Assembly (NCBI GenBank): GCA_028285495.1
Contig: JANQPB010000038.1
Location: 126,198 to 190,197, forward strand
Direction: 5' to 3'
Length of the DNA stretch: 64,000 bases
From: Acidimicrobiales bacterium
GTDB taxonomy: Bacteria > Actinomycetota > Acidimicrobiia > Acidimicrobiales > SZUA-35
Both the position numbers and the translations under genes were made by a program. The notes below the pieces were generated by a model, which worked only from the letters and a program-made list of their open reading frames with translations, was not told where the DNA came from and searched no databases. Within the stretch, counting starts at the first letter, position 1; each line of letters starts with the position of its first letter. Shown here piece by piece: positions 8,385 through 16,483 of the stretch.

Positions 8385-8945
8385 ATGGAAGAAAAGCGAC
8401 GTTCAGGAACGGCCATTCAAGCGGCGGTGATCGGTGCCATCGCCACCATTCTCGCCGGCATCATTCCCGCGGTGATCGCCATCAGCAACCGCGGGAGCCC
8501 GACATCGACATCGACGTCGACATCGGACACCGAGATCGCCTCCGAGCCGGCGCAAGCACCCGCCACCCCGATTGCGGTGGCGCCCGAAACGGTGGCTGGC
8601 AGCGGCGATCTCGATCTCGACCTGCTCGCCGACGCCTGCTACGAGGGCGACTGGTTCGCCTGCGACGATCTGTACGAGCTCGCTCCGGCCGGCTCCGACC
8701 TCCAGTGGTACGGCGGCACGTGCGGCGGCATTCTCGACACCGTCTCCGAGGAGACCTGCGAGTACCTGATCGACTACCTGCTCTATCTCGAGGCGCTGGC
8801 CGATGGCTGCGAGTGGGGTGACCTGCTCGACTGCGACGAGCTCTATCGAGAGAGCCCGATCGAGTCGGACTACGAGTACTTCGGTTCGACCTGCGGCGGT
8901 CGGGTCACCTGGTTCACCAACGGACGATGCTGGGAGCTGGCATGA
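8385..8945 (+). CDS. Single-pass membrane protein with duplicated Cys-rich motif
   Basis: This 186-residue protein has a basic start, one membrane helix at about 10-34, and a Ser/Thr/Pro/Ala-rich linker to about 75. Two copies of a 31-residue motif follow, at 85-115 and 142-172. The shared pattern is C-x2-GD/WGD, CD-x-LY, P-x2-S-D, YG/FG and a terminal TCGG. The linker and repeats should lie outside the membrane, where the conserved cysteines could form disulfides. The gene sits 79 bp after the sigma-linked small protein, and its stop overlaps the next start by ATGA. It may be a sensor or output component of the CHAT cassette; that is inference. Confidence 0.78.
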   Translation: MEEKRRSGTAIQAAVIGAIATILAGIIPAVIAISNRGSPTSTSTSTSDTEIASEPAQAPATPIAVAPETVAGSGDLDLDLLADACYEGDWFACDDLYELAPAGSDLQWYGGTCGGILDTVSEETCEYLIDYLLYLEALADGCEWGDLLDCDELYRESPIESDYEYFGSTCGGRVTWFTNGRCWELA

Positions 8946-9202
8946 GCGAGCAACGAAACGAAGCGGACCGGGCCTTTCTCGGCGCCTGGGACTTCCTGAC
9001 CGCCCTGGCCGCCATCATCGCCATCACCTCGGCGTCGATCGTGATCACCGGGCAGGTGGCCGACGCTCGCGACGCCCTGGCGATGCTGTCGATCGTGGTG
9101 ATGGGGATCGTGTCGATCCTGGTGTCGACCACCCTCGTCAAGCTGGTGCGCGTGACGTCGAACCCGGTCGGTGACGGGCTCGACGGAGCCGGTCGAGACT
9201 GA
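8942..9202 (+). CDS. Small two-helix membrane protein
   Basis: This 86-residue protein starts at ATG 8942, which overlaps the preceding stop (ATGA), so the two are translationally coupled. Two hydrophobic segments are visible at about 16-38 and 49-69, with a charged amino end (MSEQRNEADR). It is not recognised as any family. Coupling to the Cys-rich membrane protein suggests that the two products form a complex. It is the last gene of the CHAT-linked cassette and converges on paaA with one base between stop codons. Confidence 0.7.
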   Translation: MSEQRNEADRAFLGAWDFLTALAAIIAITSASIVITGQVADARDALAMLSIVVMGIVSILVSTTLVKLVRVTSNPVGDGLDGAGRD

Positions 9203-9203
9203 G

Positions 9204-10187
9204 TCAGGCGCCCGTCGTCGCCGACCTCCTGGCCCTGCGAGCGGCGTGGGCCGTTGCCGCCTCCCGAACCCAGGCGCCATCGTCCCAGGCCCTGACCTTG
9301 TGCTCGATCCGCTCCCGATTGCAGGGGCCGTGGCCCTTGATGACCTCCCAGAACTCGTCCCAGTCGATCTCGCCGAAGTCGTAGTGGCCCCGCTCCTCGT
9401 TCCAGGTGAGGTCGGGGTCGGGGAGGGTCAGGCCGAGGTAGGCGGCCTGGGGCACGGTCATGTCGACGAAGCGCTGGCGCAGCTCGTCGTTGGTCTCCCG
9501 CTTGATCTTCCAGGCCACCGACTGCTCGGTGTGGGTCGACTCGGCGTCCGGTGGGCCGAACATGGCCAGCGACGGCCACCACCACCGGTCGAGCGCGTCC
9601 TGGGCCATGGCCCGCTGCTCGTCGGTGCCGTTGGCCAGGATCATCATGATCTCGTAGCCCTGGCGCTGGTGGAACGACTCCTCCTTGCAGATCCGGATCA
9701 TGGCCCTGGCGTAGGGTCCGTAGGAGGTCCGGGTCAGCATCACCTGATTGGTGATGGCGGCGCCGTCGACCAGCCACCCGATGGCCCCGATGTCGGCCCA
9801 TGACAGCGTCGGGTAGTTGAAGATCGACGAGTACTTCTGGCGGCCCGAGTGCAGCAGCTCGTTGAGCTCCTGACGGGACACGCCGAGGGTCTCGGCCGCC
9901 GAGTAGAGGTACAGCCCGTGGCCGGCCTCGTCCTGGACCTTGGCCATCAGGATCGCCTTGCGCTTCAGCGTCGGCGCCCGGGTGATCCAGTTGCCCTCGG
10001 GCTGCTGGCCGATCACCTCCGAGTGCGCGTGCTGGGCGATCTGGCGGATCATCGTCTTGCGGTAGTCGTCCGGCATCCAGTCTCGGGGCTCGACCTTCTG
10101 GTCGGCCTCAAGCAGGGCCTCGAAACGGGCCCGGCCGGCGGCCTCCCGATCGGGGCTCCGGTCGGCGTGCGGTTCGGCGATGGTCAT
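9204..10187 (-). CDS. paaA: Phenylacetyl-CoA epoxidase catalytic subunit PaaA
   Basis: This 327-residue ferritin-like di-iron oxygenase subunit binds phenylacetyl-CoA and epoxidises the ring. Family landmarks are DYRKTMIRQIAQHAHSEV near residue 45, AKVQDEAGHG (EXXH iron ligands), SWADIGAIGWLVDGAA, and a second CKEESFHQRQG ligand helix. The ATG at 10187 has a clear GGAGG ribosome site. It follows the paaX-like gene by 37 bp and probably shares its promoter. It is detached from paaBCDE by 6.2 kb of unrelated genes, an unusual layout because paaA and paaB are normally adjacent. Confidence 0.95.
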   Translation of the reverse strand: MTIAEPHADRSPDREAAGRARFEALLEADQKVEPRDWMPDDYRKTMIRQIAQHAHSEVIGQQPEGNWITRAPTLKRKAILMAKVQDEAGHGLYLYSAAETLGVSRQELNELLHSGRQKYSSIFNYPTLSWADIGAIGWLVDGAAITNQVMLTRTSYGPYARAMIRICKEESFHQRQGYEIMMILANGTDEQRAMAQDALDRWWWPSLAMFGPPDAESTHTEQSVAWKIKRETNDELRQRFVDMTVPQAAYLGLTLPDPDLTWNEERGHYDFGEIDWDEFWEVIKGHGPCNRERIEHKVRAWDDGAWVREAATAHAARRARRSATTGA

Positions 10188-10224
10188 TGGCTGCCTCCTC
10201 GGACGGGGCGGTGCGGGTCGATGG

Positions 10225-11193
10225 TCATGACGTCGGTGGTGGTTCGGTGCCGTCGGGGGTGAAGCGACCGGCGACCCGGTCGGGGTCGACGGTCATGCCG
10301 GTGGTCTCGGTCACCCAGGTCCAGGCGGCGTCGGTGATCCGCCGGTAGAGGTCGGCCGCCAGCTCGGCCGCCCGGTGACCGATCCAGCCAGCCGGCAGCA
10401 GGTCGGTCGGCAGGTCGGGGTCGCGGAGCCGGGCCCGGCGCAGGTCGTGGACGAGCATCGTGCGGAGGGCGAAGGCCTCGATGGGCGTCGGGTCGTCGAC
10501 CTCGCCGGCGAGCGGACGGTAGCGGTCGACGAACCGGTGGTAGGCGGCTTCGGCGTCGTCGAGACCGGAGTCGACCCGGAACGGCAGGCCGGTCAGCGGC
10601 GCCTCGCCGTCGCCGTCGAAACGGGCCACCGCGACGGCCGGTGCTGGCTGGATGCCGAGCCGGTCGAGCAGCTCGCGGGTGTCGGCTGCGTCGTCGTTCG
10701 GGTGGGCGTGCACGCCGGCGGCCATGCGGGCGAAGCCTCGCCACCGCAGGTGCCGGGCGATGTCGTCGCCGGCGTCGACGCCGGCGACGGGCCCGGCGGT
10801 GCCGCCGTTGGCCACCGCGGTGTCGGGGAGGAAGACCAGCGTCCACGACCCGTCCCATGGTCGATCGTGGCGGCGATAGATCCGCTGCTCGGCCGCCGCC
10901 GTCTCGGCTCGACCGTCCGGAGCGAGCGAGTAGCGGCTGCGACGACCGACCCGCTCGCTGTCGACCCAACCCTCGGCCGCGAGCCGAAACATCGAGGTGC
11001 GAACGAGGCGCTCGTTGAACCCGAACGGCGCCGCCAGGGCGAACACGTCGGCCAGCCAGACCGTGCCGCCGAGCGGGGCGACGGTGTCGCCGAGGATCGT
11101 CACCAGAGCCGACCGGGCCGAGATCTCGGCGTCGCCGGTCCAGGCGACGGCCCGGGGATCGGCGGTCGGGGCGGGGTACGCCACGGAGGTCAT
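10225..11193 (-). CDS. paaX: PaaX family transcriptional regulator
   Basis: This 322-residue protein has an N-terminal winged helix (SARSALVTILGD, FNERLVRTSMFRLAAEGWV, RRSRYSLAPDG), the RIYRR..WDGSWTLVFLP junction typical of PaaX, and the family's C-terminal domain. PaaX proteins repress paa genes until phenylacetyl-CoA binds. It lies directly upstream of paaA in the same direction. An inverted repeat at 11212-11251 sits just before its ATG (11193), and the same arms occur before paaB, so autoregulation and control of both half-operons are likely. It is divergent from purE, whose 5' region overlaps the operator. Confidence 0.85.
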   Translation of the reverse strand: MTSVAYPAPTADPRAVAWTGDAEISARSALVTILGDTVAPLGGTVWLADVFALAAPFGFNERLVRTSMFRLAAEGWVDSERVGRRSRYSLAPDGRAETAAAEQRIYRRHDRPWDGSWTLVFLPDTAVANGGTAGPVAGVDAGDDIARHLRWRGFARMAAGVHAHPNDDAADTRELLDRLGIQPAPAVAVARFDGDGEAPLTGLPFRVDSGLDDAEAAYHRFVDRYRPLAGEVDDPTPIEAFALRTMLVHDLRRARLRDPDLPTDLLPAGWIGHRAAELAADLYRRITDAAWTWVTETTGMTVDPDRVAGRFTPDGTEPPPTS

Positions 11194-11211
11194 CAGACCA
11201 TCGAGCCTACG

Positions 11212-11251
11212 TGATACAGCGAAACCCGGCAAGATCGGACTAGGTGTATCA
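11212..11251. promoter_or_regulatory. Inverted-repeat operator of paaX-paaA
   Basis: TGATACA at 11212-11218 and TGTATCA at 11245-11251 form a 40-bp dyad, 18 bp upstream of the paaX start. Arm sequence and overall span match the element before paaB. The right arm touches an ATG at 11251 that is in frame with purE, which argues against that ATG as the purE start. Confidence 0.68.
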
Positions 11252-11276
11252 TGTCGATCTGGCTGCGGGCGACCAG

Positions 11277-11282
11277 TAGGCT
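11277..11282 (+). promoter_or_regulatory. -10 box of purE
   Basis: TAGGCT lies 7 nt before GTG 11290. This leaderless geometry supports GTG 11290 over ATG 11251 as the purE start. Confidence 0.5.
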
Positions 11283-11289
11283 CTCCGAG

Positions 11290-11799
11290 GTGCCCGGCCG
11301 GTCGAGCGAACCCCCCGTCGCCATCGTCATGGGAAGCCAGTCGGACTGGCCGACCATGGAGCATGCGGCGTCGACGCTCGATCAGCTCGGCGTTGCCCAC
11401 GACGATCGGATCGTCTCCGCCCACCGCACCCCACAGCGCCTGGTCGACTTCGCCACCGGCGCGGCCGACGAGGGCCTTCGGGTCATCATCGCCGGTGCCG
11501 GCGGCGCGGCCCACCTGCCCGGCATGGTGGCGTCGATGACCACGCTGCCGGTGCTCGGCGTCCCCGTCGAATCGAAGGCCCTGTCGGGGTGGGACAGCCT
11601 GCTGTCGATCGTGCAGATGCCGGCCGGCGTCCCCGTCGGCACGCTGGCCATCGGTCGCTCCGGTGCGGTCAACGCCGCCCTCCTGGCCGCCTCGATCCTG
11701 GCCATCGACGATGCCGACCTGGCCGGTCGGTTGGCCGACCATCGGTCGGCCCAGTCGGCCGCCGTCGGTCAGCGGCCCGTTCCGAACGGCGGGGCCTGA
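11290..11799 (+). CDS. purE: N5-carboxyaminoimidazole ribonucleotide mutase PurE
   Basis: This 169-residue enzyme of de novo purine synthesis converts N5-CAIR to CAIR. Family motifs are clear: AIVMGSQSDWPTM at the start, SAHRTP, and the glycine-rich IAGAGGAAHLPGM. ATG 11251 would add 13 residues but overlaps the PaaX operator. GTG 11290 gives the usual short lead before the MGSQSD motif and has a -10 box at leaderless distance. purK follows after 34 bp, the classical pairing. Confidence 0.93.
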   Translation: MPGRSSEPPVAIVMGSQSDWPTMEHAASTLDQLGVAHDDRIVSAHRTPQRLVDFATGAADEGLRVIIAGAGGAAHLPGMVASMTTLPVLGVPVESKALSGWDSLLSIVQMPAGVPVGTLAIGRSGAVNAALLAASILAIDDADLAGRLADHRSAQSAAVGQRPVPNGGA

Positions 11800-11833
11800 T
11801 GGCCCGCCCCGCCGGCTGCCGGAACCACCTCGC

Positions 11834-12901
11834 ATGAGTCCGCTGCCGACCGGGGCCACGGTTGGGATCATCGGCGGCGGCCAGCTCGGCCGCATGCTGG
11901 CGCTGGCTGCGGCCCGTTTCGGGTATCGGGTCGTCGTGCTCGAGCCGGGCCCCGACTGCCCCGCCGCCCAGGTGGCCAACGAGCACCTCGTCGCCCCCTA
12001 CGACGATCCCGATGCGCTGGCCACCCTGGCCGAGCGCTGCCACGTCGTGACCTACGAGTTCGAGAACGTGCCGCTGGCGGCGGCCAGGACCCTTGCCACC
12101 AAGGTGGTGCTGCGCCCGGGGCCCGAGGCGCTGCGGGTGGCCCAGGATCGGCTGGTCGAGAAGGAGTTCCTGCGATCGATCGGGCTCGGCACGGCGTCGT
12201 ACGCACCGATCAGCCGGGCCGACGACGTCGGGCCGGTCCTCGGGGCCATCGGTCGACCGTGCATCGTCAAGACCAGACGTCTCGGCTACGACGGCAAGGG
12301 TCAGCTCCGGCTCGACGAGGCGAGTCGCGTCCCCGGCGATCTGTACCGCCACCTCGGTGGCGTGCCCCTGATCGCCGAGGGCTTCGTCGACTTCGTGTGT
12401 GAGATCAGCGTGATCACCGCCCGGTCGGTGGACGGCGACATCCGCAGCTTCACCCCGGCCGCCAACGAGCACCGGGACGGGATCCTCCGCCGCTCGGTGG
12501 TACCGGCCGACGTGTCGCCGGCGACCCTGGAGGCGGCCGCCGCCGCCGGGGCAGCGCTCGTCGAGGCCCTCGACTACGTCGGGGTGCTCGGACTCGAGCT
12601 GTTCGTGCTCGACGACGGCTCGATCCTGGCCAACGAGTTCGCCCCTCGGGTCCACAACTCCGGTCATTGGACGGAGCTGGTCTGCCCGAGCGATCAGTTC
12701 GAGCAGCACGTGCGGGCCGTCACCGGTCACCCCCTCGGCGACCCGACGTCGGCCCCCTGTGAGATGGTCAACCTGATCGGCGACGAACTCGGCGGCTGGA
12801 CCGAGCTGGTGGCCAGCGGCGACTGGCGGGTCCACCTCTACGGCAAGGGCGAGGTCCGCCCCGACCGCAAGATGGGTCACGCCACCAGGCGGTTGCCCTG
12901 A
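11834..12901 (+). CDS. purK: N5-carboxyaminoimidazole ribonucleotide synthase PurK
   Basis: This 355-residue ATP-grasp enzyme makes N5-CAIR from AIR, bicarbonate and ATP, the step before PurE. The protein shows the GIIGGGQLGRMLALAA N-terminus, DVVTYEFENV-type motif (HVVTYEFENVP), the ATP-grasp core KTRRLGYDGKGQ, and the metal-binding ANEFAPRVHNSGHWT. Length is standard. It is co-directional with purE and probably cotranscribed with it. Confidence 0.95.
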   Translation: MSPLPTGATVGIIGGGQLGRMLALAAARFGYRVVVLEPGPDCPAAQVANEHLVAPYDDPDALATLAERCHVVTYEFENVPLAAARTLATKVVLRPGPEALRVAQDRLVEKEFLRSIGLGTASYAPISRADDVGPVLGAIGRPCIVKTRRLGYDGKGQLRLDEASRVPGDLYRHLGGVPLIAEGFVDFVCEISVITARSVDGDIRSFTPAANEHRDGILRRSVVPADVSPATLEAAAAAGAALVEALDYVGVLGLELFVLDDGSILANEFAPRVHNSGHWTELVCPSDQFEQHVRAVTGHPLGDPTSAPCEMVNLIGDELGGWTELVASGDWRVHLYGKGEVRPDRKMGHATRRLP

Positions 12902-12943
12902 CCCTCCTCGGCCCGATCAGCCCCGTGGCCGCCCCGGCGCCCG

Positions 12944-13945
12944 CTACTGCTGCTGCTGGCTCTGCTGGCTCTCGAAGGTGCTGGAGAGGTAGCGGGCCGG
13001 TCGCTCGGGTCGCCGAGGTCGAGGCGTCATCGTCCGCTCGACCGGCTCCATGTGACGGATCTCGACGGTGGCTTCGACGCTCGGGCGGCCGGGGCCCGAG
13101 TAGATGCCCCGGACCGGGGCCACGTCGTCGTAGTCGCGCCCGGTGCCGATGATCACGTGGTTGTGGCCGACCGGCCGGTCGTTGGTCGGGTCGACGGCCA
13201 GCCAGCGGTGGCCGGGCAGCCAGGCCTCGACCCAGGCGTGGGTCTGGACGGCGACCTCGTCCTCGTCCTCGCCCCGGGGCCCGTCACCGTCGCTCCCGGC
13301 GCCGTTGGCCCCGTCCGACTCGACGGCGCCGACGGTCTCGTCGGACGCGAACAGGTAGCCGGACACGTACCGGGCCGGCACGCCCGAGAGGCGAAGCAGG
13401 CCGATCGTCAGGTGGGCGTAGTCCTGGCAGACGCCGGTCCCGCCCGCAACGAGGTCGTCGAGACCGATGCCGATGTGGGTCGAGTTCTTCTCGTAGCGGA
13501 GGAGCCGTCTGGTGGCGGCCACGGCGGCGGCGACCTTGGCTTCCGTGTCGTCCAGGCCGGCGGTGGCGTCGAGGGCGACGCTGCGCAGGTCGTCGTCCCA
13601 GCGGACGTGGGGCGACTCGCTGAGCAGCTCGATGTTGTCGAGCGGGTGGTCGCCGTCGTCCGGGTGGATCGGCACGATCGTCGGGTCGTCGCGGTCGCGG
13701 GTCTCGACGGCGGCCTCGGCCACGATCTCCAGTCGATCGTGTTCGCCGAGGACGCCGAGGTGCTCGACCGTCGTGCCCCAGTAGTCGGTGAACGACAGGA
13801 TCCGGCACGGCGGGTCACAGGTGAGGCGGTGGGCGAGCAGCCGCTGGCCCTGGGTGTCCTTCGGGCGGACGCGGAGCTCGTTGTGGGCCTCGCGCACCGG
13901 CGAGTCGTAGCGGAACTGCATCCGGTAGCGAATGTCGAGCCTCAC
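12944..13945 (-). CDS. Transglutaminase-like protein of the ATP-grasp/alpha-E operon
   Basis: This 333-residue protein has an N-terminal beta domain typical of bacterial transglutaminase-like proteins (RYRMQFRYDSPVREAHNELR). The papain-like core has all three catalytic positions: Cys in GGTGVCQDYAHL, His in QTHAWVEAW and Asp in LAVDPTND. An acidic, Gly-rich insertion (GANGAGSDGDGPRGEDEDE) precedes the catalytic His, and the C-terminus is Arg/Pro then Gln-rich. The GTG start at 13945 overlaps the alpha-E stop (GTGA). The three-gene set with an alpha-E protein and a circularly permuted ATP-grasp protein is widely conserved and has been proposed to make or remove peptide tags. The actual substrate is unknown. 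Confidence 0.88.
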   Translation of the reverse strand: MRLDIRYRMQFRYDSPVREAHNELRVRPKDTQGQRLLAHRLTCDPPCRILSFTDYWGTTVEHLGVLGEHDRLEIVAEAAVETRDRDDPTIVPIHPDDGDHPLDNIELLSESPHVRWDDDLRSVALDATAGLDDTEAKVAAAVAATRRLLRYEKNSTHIGIGLDDLVAGGTGVCQDYAHLTIGLLRLSGVPARYVSGYLFASDETVGAVESDGANGAGSDGDGPRGEDEDEVAVQTHAWVEAWLPGHRWLAVDPTNDRPVGHNHVIIGTGRDYDDVAPVRGIYSGPGRPSVEATVEIRHMEPVERTMTPRPRRPERPARYLSSTFESQQSQQQQ

Positions 13946-14931
13946 CGGCCCCCTCCGCTGCGGTTTGGCTGGGTGGCCTGGCCCGGGCGCACGAACTGGC
14001 TGTGCATGTCGGGGATCTGGGCCGGGTCGAAGGCGTAGTCGGCGATGGCGGCGGTCAGGGCCACGAGCTCGCCCTCGACCCGATCGAGCAGCGCCCAGGC
14101 GTTGTTGCGCAGCTCCTGCTCGGCGTTGCTGTATTCCAGGTGCGACCGGAGCCGGCCCGACACCATCGCCGCCGGGGCCAGCCCGTTCGACGTGGTCTGG
14201 ATCAGCCGTTGGATGCGGCCGTCGGCCCGGCGGAGGCACGAGAGGACGGTCCGGGGCACGTCGTCGGCCTGCAGCAGGAAGGCGCCCAGGGTGTAGGCGT
14301 CGCCCCCCTGGCGGGCCCGCCGTCGGTAGGCCTGGAGGCTCGACACCGTCCGCAGGATCGAGCCCTCGTCGAGGGTGTGACCGGGGTGGAGGACGAGGAA
14401 GCGGATCGTGCGGGAGCAGATGATGGCCCGCTCGATCATCCGGCCGAGCACGAGGAACGTGAAGGCCTCGTCTCGGGGCATCGCCTCGGACACGATCCCG
14501 CTGAGGGCGTGGCAACGGCGACGGATCGTCGAATACAGCTCGAACGGCTCGGGCGGGAGCTTGCCCTCCACCTCCCGCAGCGTCATCAGCAGGCGGTTGG
14601 CCTCTTCCCACAGCTCGACCGGCACCCGGTCTCGGACCGTGCGGATGTTCTCCCGCAGTTGCGAGATCGAGCGGCCGACCGAGCCCTCGTTGGCCTCGTC
14701 GAGCATCAGGAACTGGGCAACGCTGGCCCCGTCCGGCACCAGGCCGAGGCCGTCGAAGGTCTGGCCGACACCCATCACGTCGAGCAGGCGCTGCCACTCG
14801 GGCTGCACGGGCGAGGCGGGGAAGTGCATCGAGTCCCGGGTGGCGATGTCGAGCATGCGGGTGGTGTGCTCGGCCCGTTCGAGGAGCCGGCCGGCCCAGA
14901 ACGTGGCCTCGGCATGGCGAGCGAGGATCAT
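13942..14931 (-). CDS. Alpha-E domain protein
   Basis: This 329-residue, almost entirely helical protein has the alpha-E family opening (MILARHAEATFWAGRLLERAEHT) and the repeated pattern seen in ISQLRENIRTVRDRVP and LGRMIERAI. It always partners a circularly permuted ATP-grasp enzyme; its biochemical role is not established. ATG 14931 overlaps the ATP-grasp stop (ATGA), and its own stop overlaps the transglutaminase start, so all three proteins are translationally coupled and probably made in fixed ratio. Confidence 0.88.
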   Translation of the reverse strand: MILARHAEATFWAGRLLERAEHTTRMLDIATRDSMHFPASPVQPEWQRLLDVMGVGQTFDGLGLVPDGASVAQFLMLDEANEGSVGRSISQLRENIRTVRDRVPVELWEEANRLLMTLREVEGKLPPEPFELYSTIRRRCHALSGIVSEAMPRDEAFTFLVLGRMIERAIICSRTIRFLVLHPGHTLDEGSILRTVSSLQAYRRRARQGGDAYTLGAFLLQADDVPRTVLSCLRRADGRIQRLIQTTSNGLAPAAMVSGRLRSHLEYSNAEQELRNNAWALLDRVEGELVALTAAIADYAFDPAQIPDMHSQFVRPGQATQPNRSGGGR

Positions 14932-16400
14932 CGTTCGCCGTTGCCGTTGCTGTCGGCCAGCACCCAGGTGTCCTTGGACCCACCGCCCTGCGAGGAGTTC
15001 ACGATCATCGACCCGGCCCGCATCGCCACCCGGGTCAGGCCGCCGGGGAAGACCCGCGTCCGGTCGCCGGTGAGCACGAAGGGTCGGAGGTCGAGGTGCC
15101 GGGGCCCGAGCACCCCGCCCTGACGGTCGAGGGCGGGCAGGGTGGAGAGCTGCACCAGTTCCTGGACCACCCAGTTGCGGTGGTCGGCCTCGATGTTGGC
15201 CCTGGCCGCGGCCAGCTCGGCGTCGGTGGCGTGGGGGCCGATCACGATGCCGTAGCCGCCGGACTCGGCCACCGGCTTGATCACGAGCTGGTCGAGTCGG
15301 TCCAGGCAGGCCTCGCGCTGGTCGTCGTCCCACATGACGTAGGTGGTGACGTTGTCGAGCAGCGGTTCCTCGCTGAGGTAGTAGCGGATGAGGTCGGGGA
15401 CGTAGGGATAGACGGCCTTGTCGTCGGCGACGCCGTTGCCGATGGCGTTGCAGACGGTCACGGTGCCGGCCCGAGCGGCGGAGAGGAGGCCGGGGATCCC
15501 GAGCGTCGAGTCGGGGCGGAACGAGACGGGGTCGAGGAAGTCATCGTCGATCCGGCGGTAGATCACGTCGACGGGGGAGAGACCGCCGACGGTTCGGGCG
15601 TACACCACCTGGTCGTCGACCACCAGGTCTCGGCCCTCGACCAGCTCGACCCCCATGGCCCGGGCCAGGAAGGCGTGCTCGAAGTAGGCGCTGTTGTAGA
15701 TGCCGGGGGTGAGGATGACGATGTTGGGGTGGTCGCCGGCCGACGGTGGGGCCACCTCCTCCAGGGTGGTGCGGAGCAGTTGCCCGTACTGCTCGACGGG
15801 CTGGACGGTGTGGTCGGCGAACAGCGCCGGGAAGGCCTTGGCCATCGCCGCCCGGTTCTCCAGCACGTAGCTGATGCCGGACGGGTTGCGGAGGTTGTCC
15901 TCCAGCACGGCGAAGCGACCGTCGGCACCGCGGACCAGGTCGATGCCGGCGATCATGCAGCGGGCGGCCGACGGCACGGCGATGCCGAAGGCCTGGCGCT
16001 CGAAGCCCTGCGACGACGTCACCAGCCACTTGGGGATGATCCCGTCCTCGACGGCGGCCCGCTCGCCGACGTAGAGGTCGTCGAGGAACCGGTTGAGGGC
16101 GATGACCCGCTGGGCCAGGCCGCGTTCCAGCTCCCGCCACTCGTCGGCCTCGATGATCCTCGGGAAGAGGTCCATCGGCCAGGTCCGCTCGGTGCCCTCG
16201 TCGTCGTCGTAGACGGTGAAGGTGATGCCCTGGCGGCGGAACTCGTCGGCCACGGCGCCCTCGAGGCGGTCGAGCTCGGCGACGGTCAGGCCGGCGAACC
16301 GACGGGCCACCTGCTCGTAGCAGTGGCGGATCCGGCCCTCGCCCTCGAAGGCCTCGTCCCACCCGCCGGGCGGCTGGTACCGATCGAGCAGGCCAACCAT
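14928..16400 (-). CDS. Circularly permuted ATP-grasp (type 2) protein
   Basis: This 490-residue protein has the cp-ATP-grasp landmarks RCMIAGIDLVRGADGRFAVLEDN in the middle, NIVILTPGIYNSAYFEHAFLAR, and the ATP-binding IKPVAESGGYGIVIG towards the end. It is predicted to ligate a carboxylate to an amine using ATP. It is first in the operon with the alpha-E and transglutaminase genes. The chosen ATG 16400 lies 8 nt after a TACCGT -10 box, so the mRNA is probably leaderless. The 5' flank holds an unusual repeat array at 16484-16934. Confidence 0.9.
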   Translation of the reverse strand: MVGLLDRYQPPGGWDEAFEGEGRIRHCYEQVARRFAGLTVAELDRLEGAVADEFRRQGITFTVYDDDEGTERTWPMDLFPRIIEADEWRELERGLAQRVIALNRFLDDLYVGERAAVEDGIIPKWLVTSSQGFERQAFGIAVPSAARCMIAGIDLVRGADGRFAVLEDNLRNPSGISYVLENRAAMAKAFPALFADHTVQPVEQYGQLLRTTLEEVAPPSAGDHPNIVILTPGIYNSAYFEHAFLARAMGVELVEGRDLVVDDQVVYARTVGGLSPVDVIYRRIDDDFLDPVSFRPDSTLGIPGLLSAARAGTVTVCNAIGNGVADDKAVYPYVPDLIRYYLSEEPLLDNVTTYVMWDDDQREACLDRLDQLVIKPVAESGGYGIVIGPHATDAELAAARANIEADHRNWVVQELVQLSTLPALDRQGGVLGPRHLDLRPFVLTGDRTRVFPGGLTRVAMRAGSMIVNSSQGGGSKDTWVLADSNGNGER

Positions 16401-16408
16401 CGCCAGCG

Positions 16409-16414
16409 ACGGTA
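16409..16414 (-). promoter_or_regulatory. -10 box of the ATP-grasp operon
   Basis: Read on the minus strand this is TACCGT, 8 nt before ATG 16400. This is the same spacing as the other leaderless genes in the window. Confidence 0.45.
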
Positions 16415-16483
16415 GCACGCGGGCCCGGTTGCCCTCCCCTTCGGCCGAGGCTGGTGCGGCCGAGAGGGAGTCGGTGGTTGGTG

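Noticed and set aside
2987..9202. Type III-E CRISPR locus
   Set aside because: TPR-CHAT and ECF genes are present, but no gRAMP/Cas7-11, Cas1/2 or repeat array lies nearby.
11251..11289. N-terminal extension of PurE from ATG 11251
   Set aside because: It overlaps the PaaX operator, and the -10 box at 11277 lies inside it; the family starts close to the MGSQSD motif.
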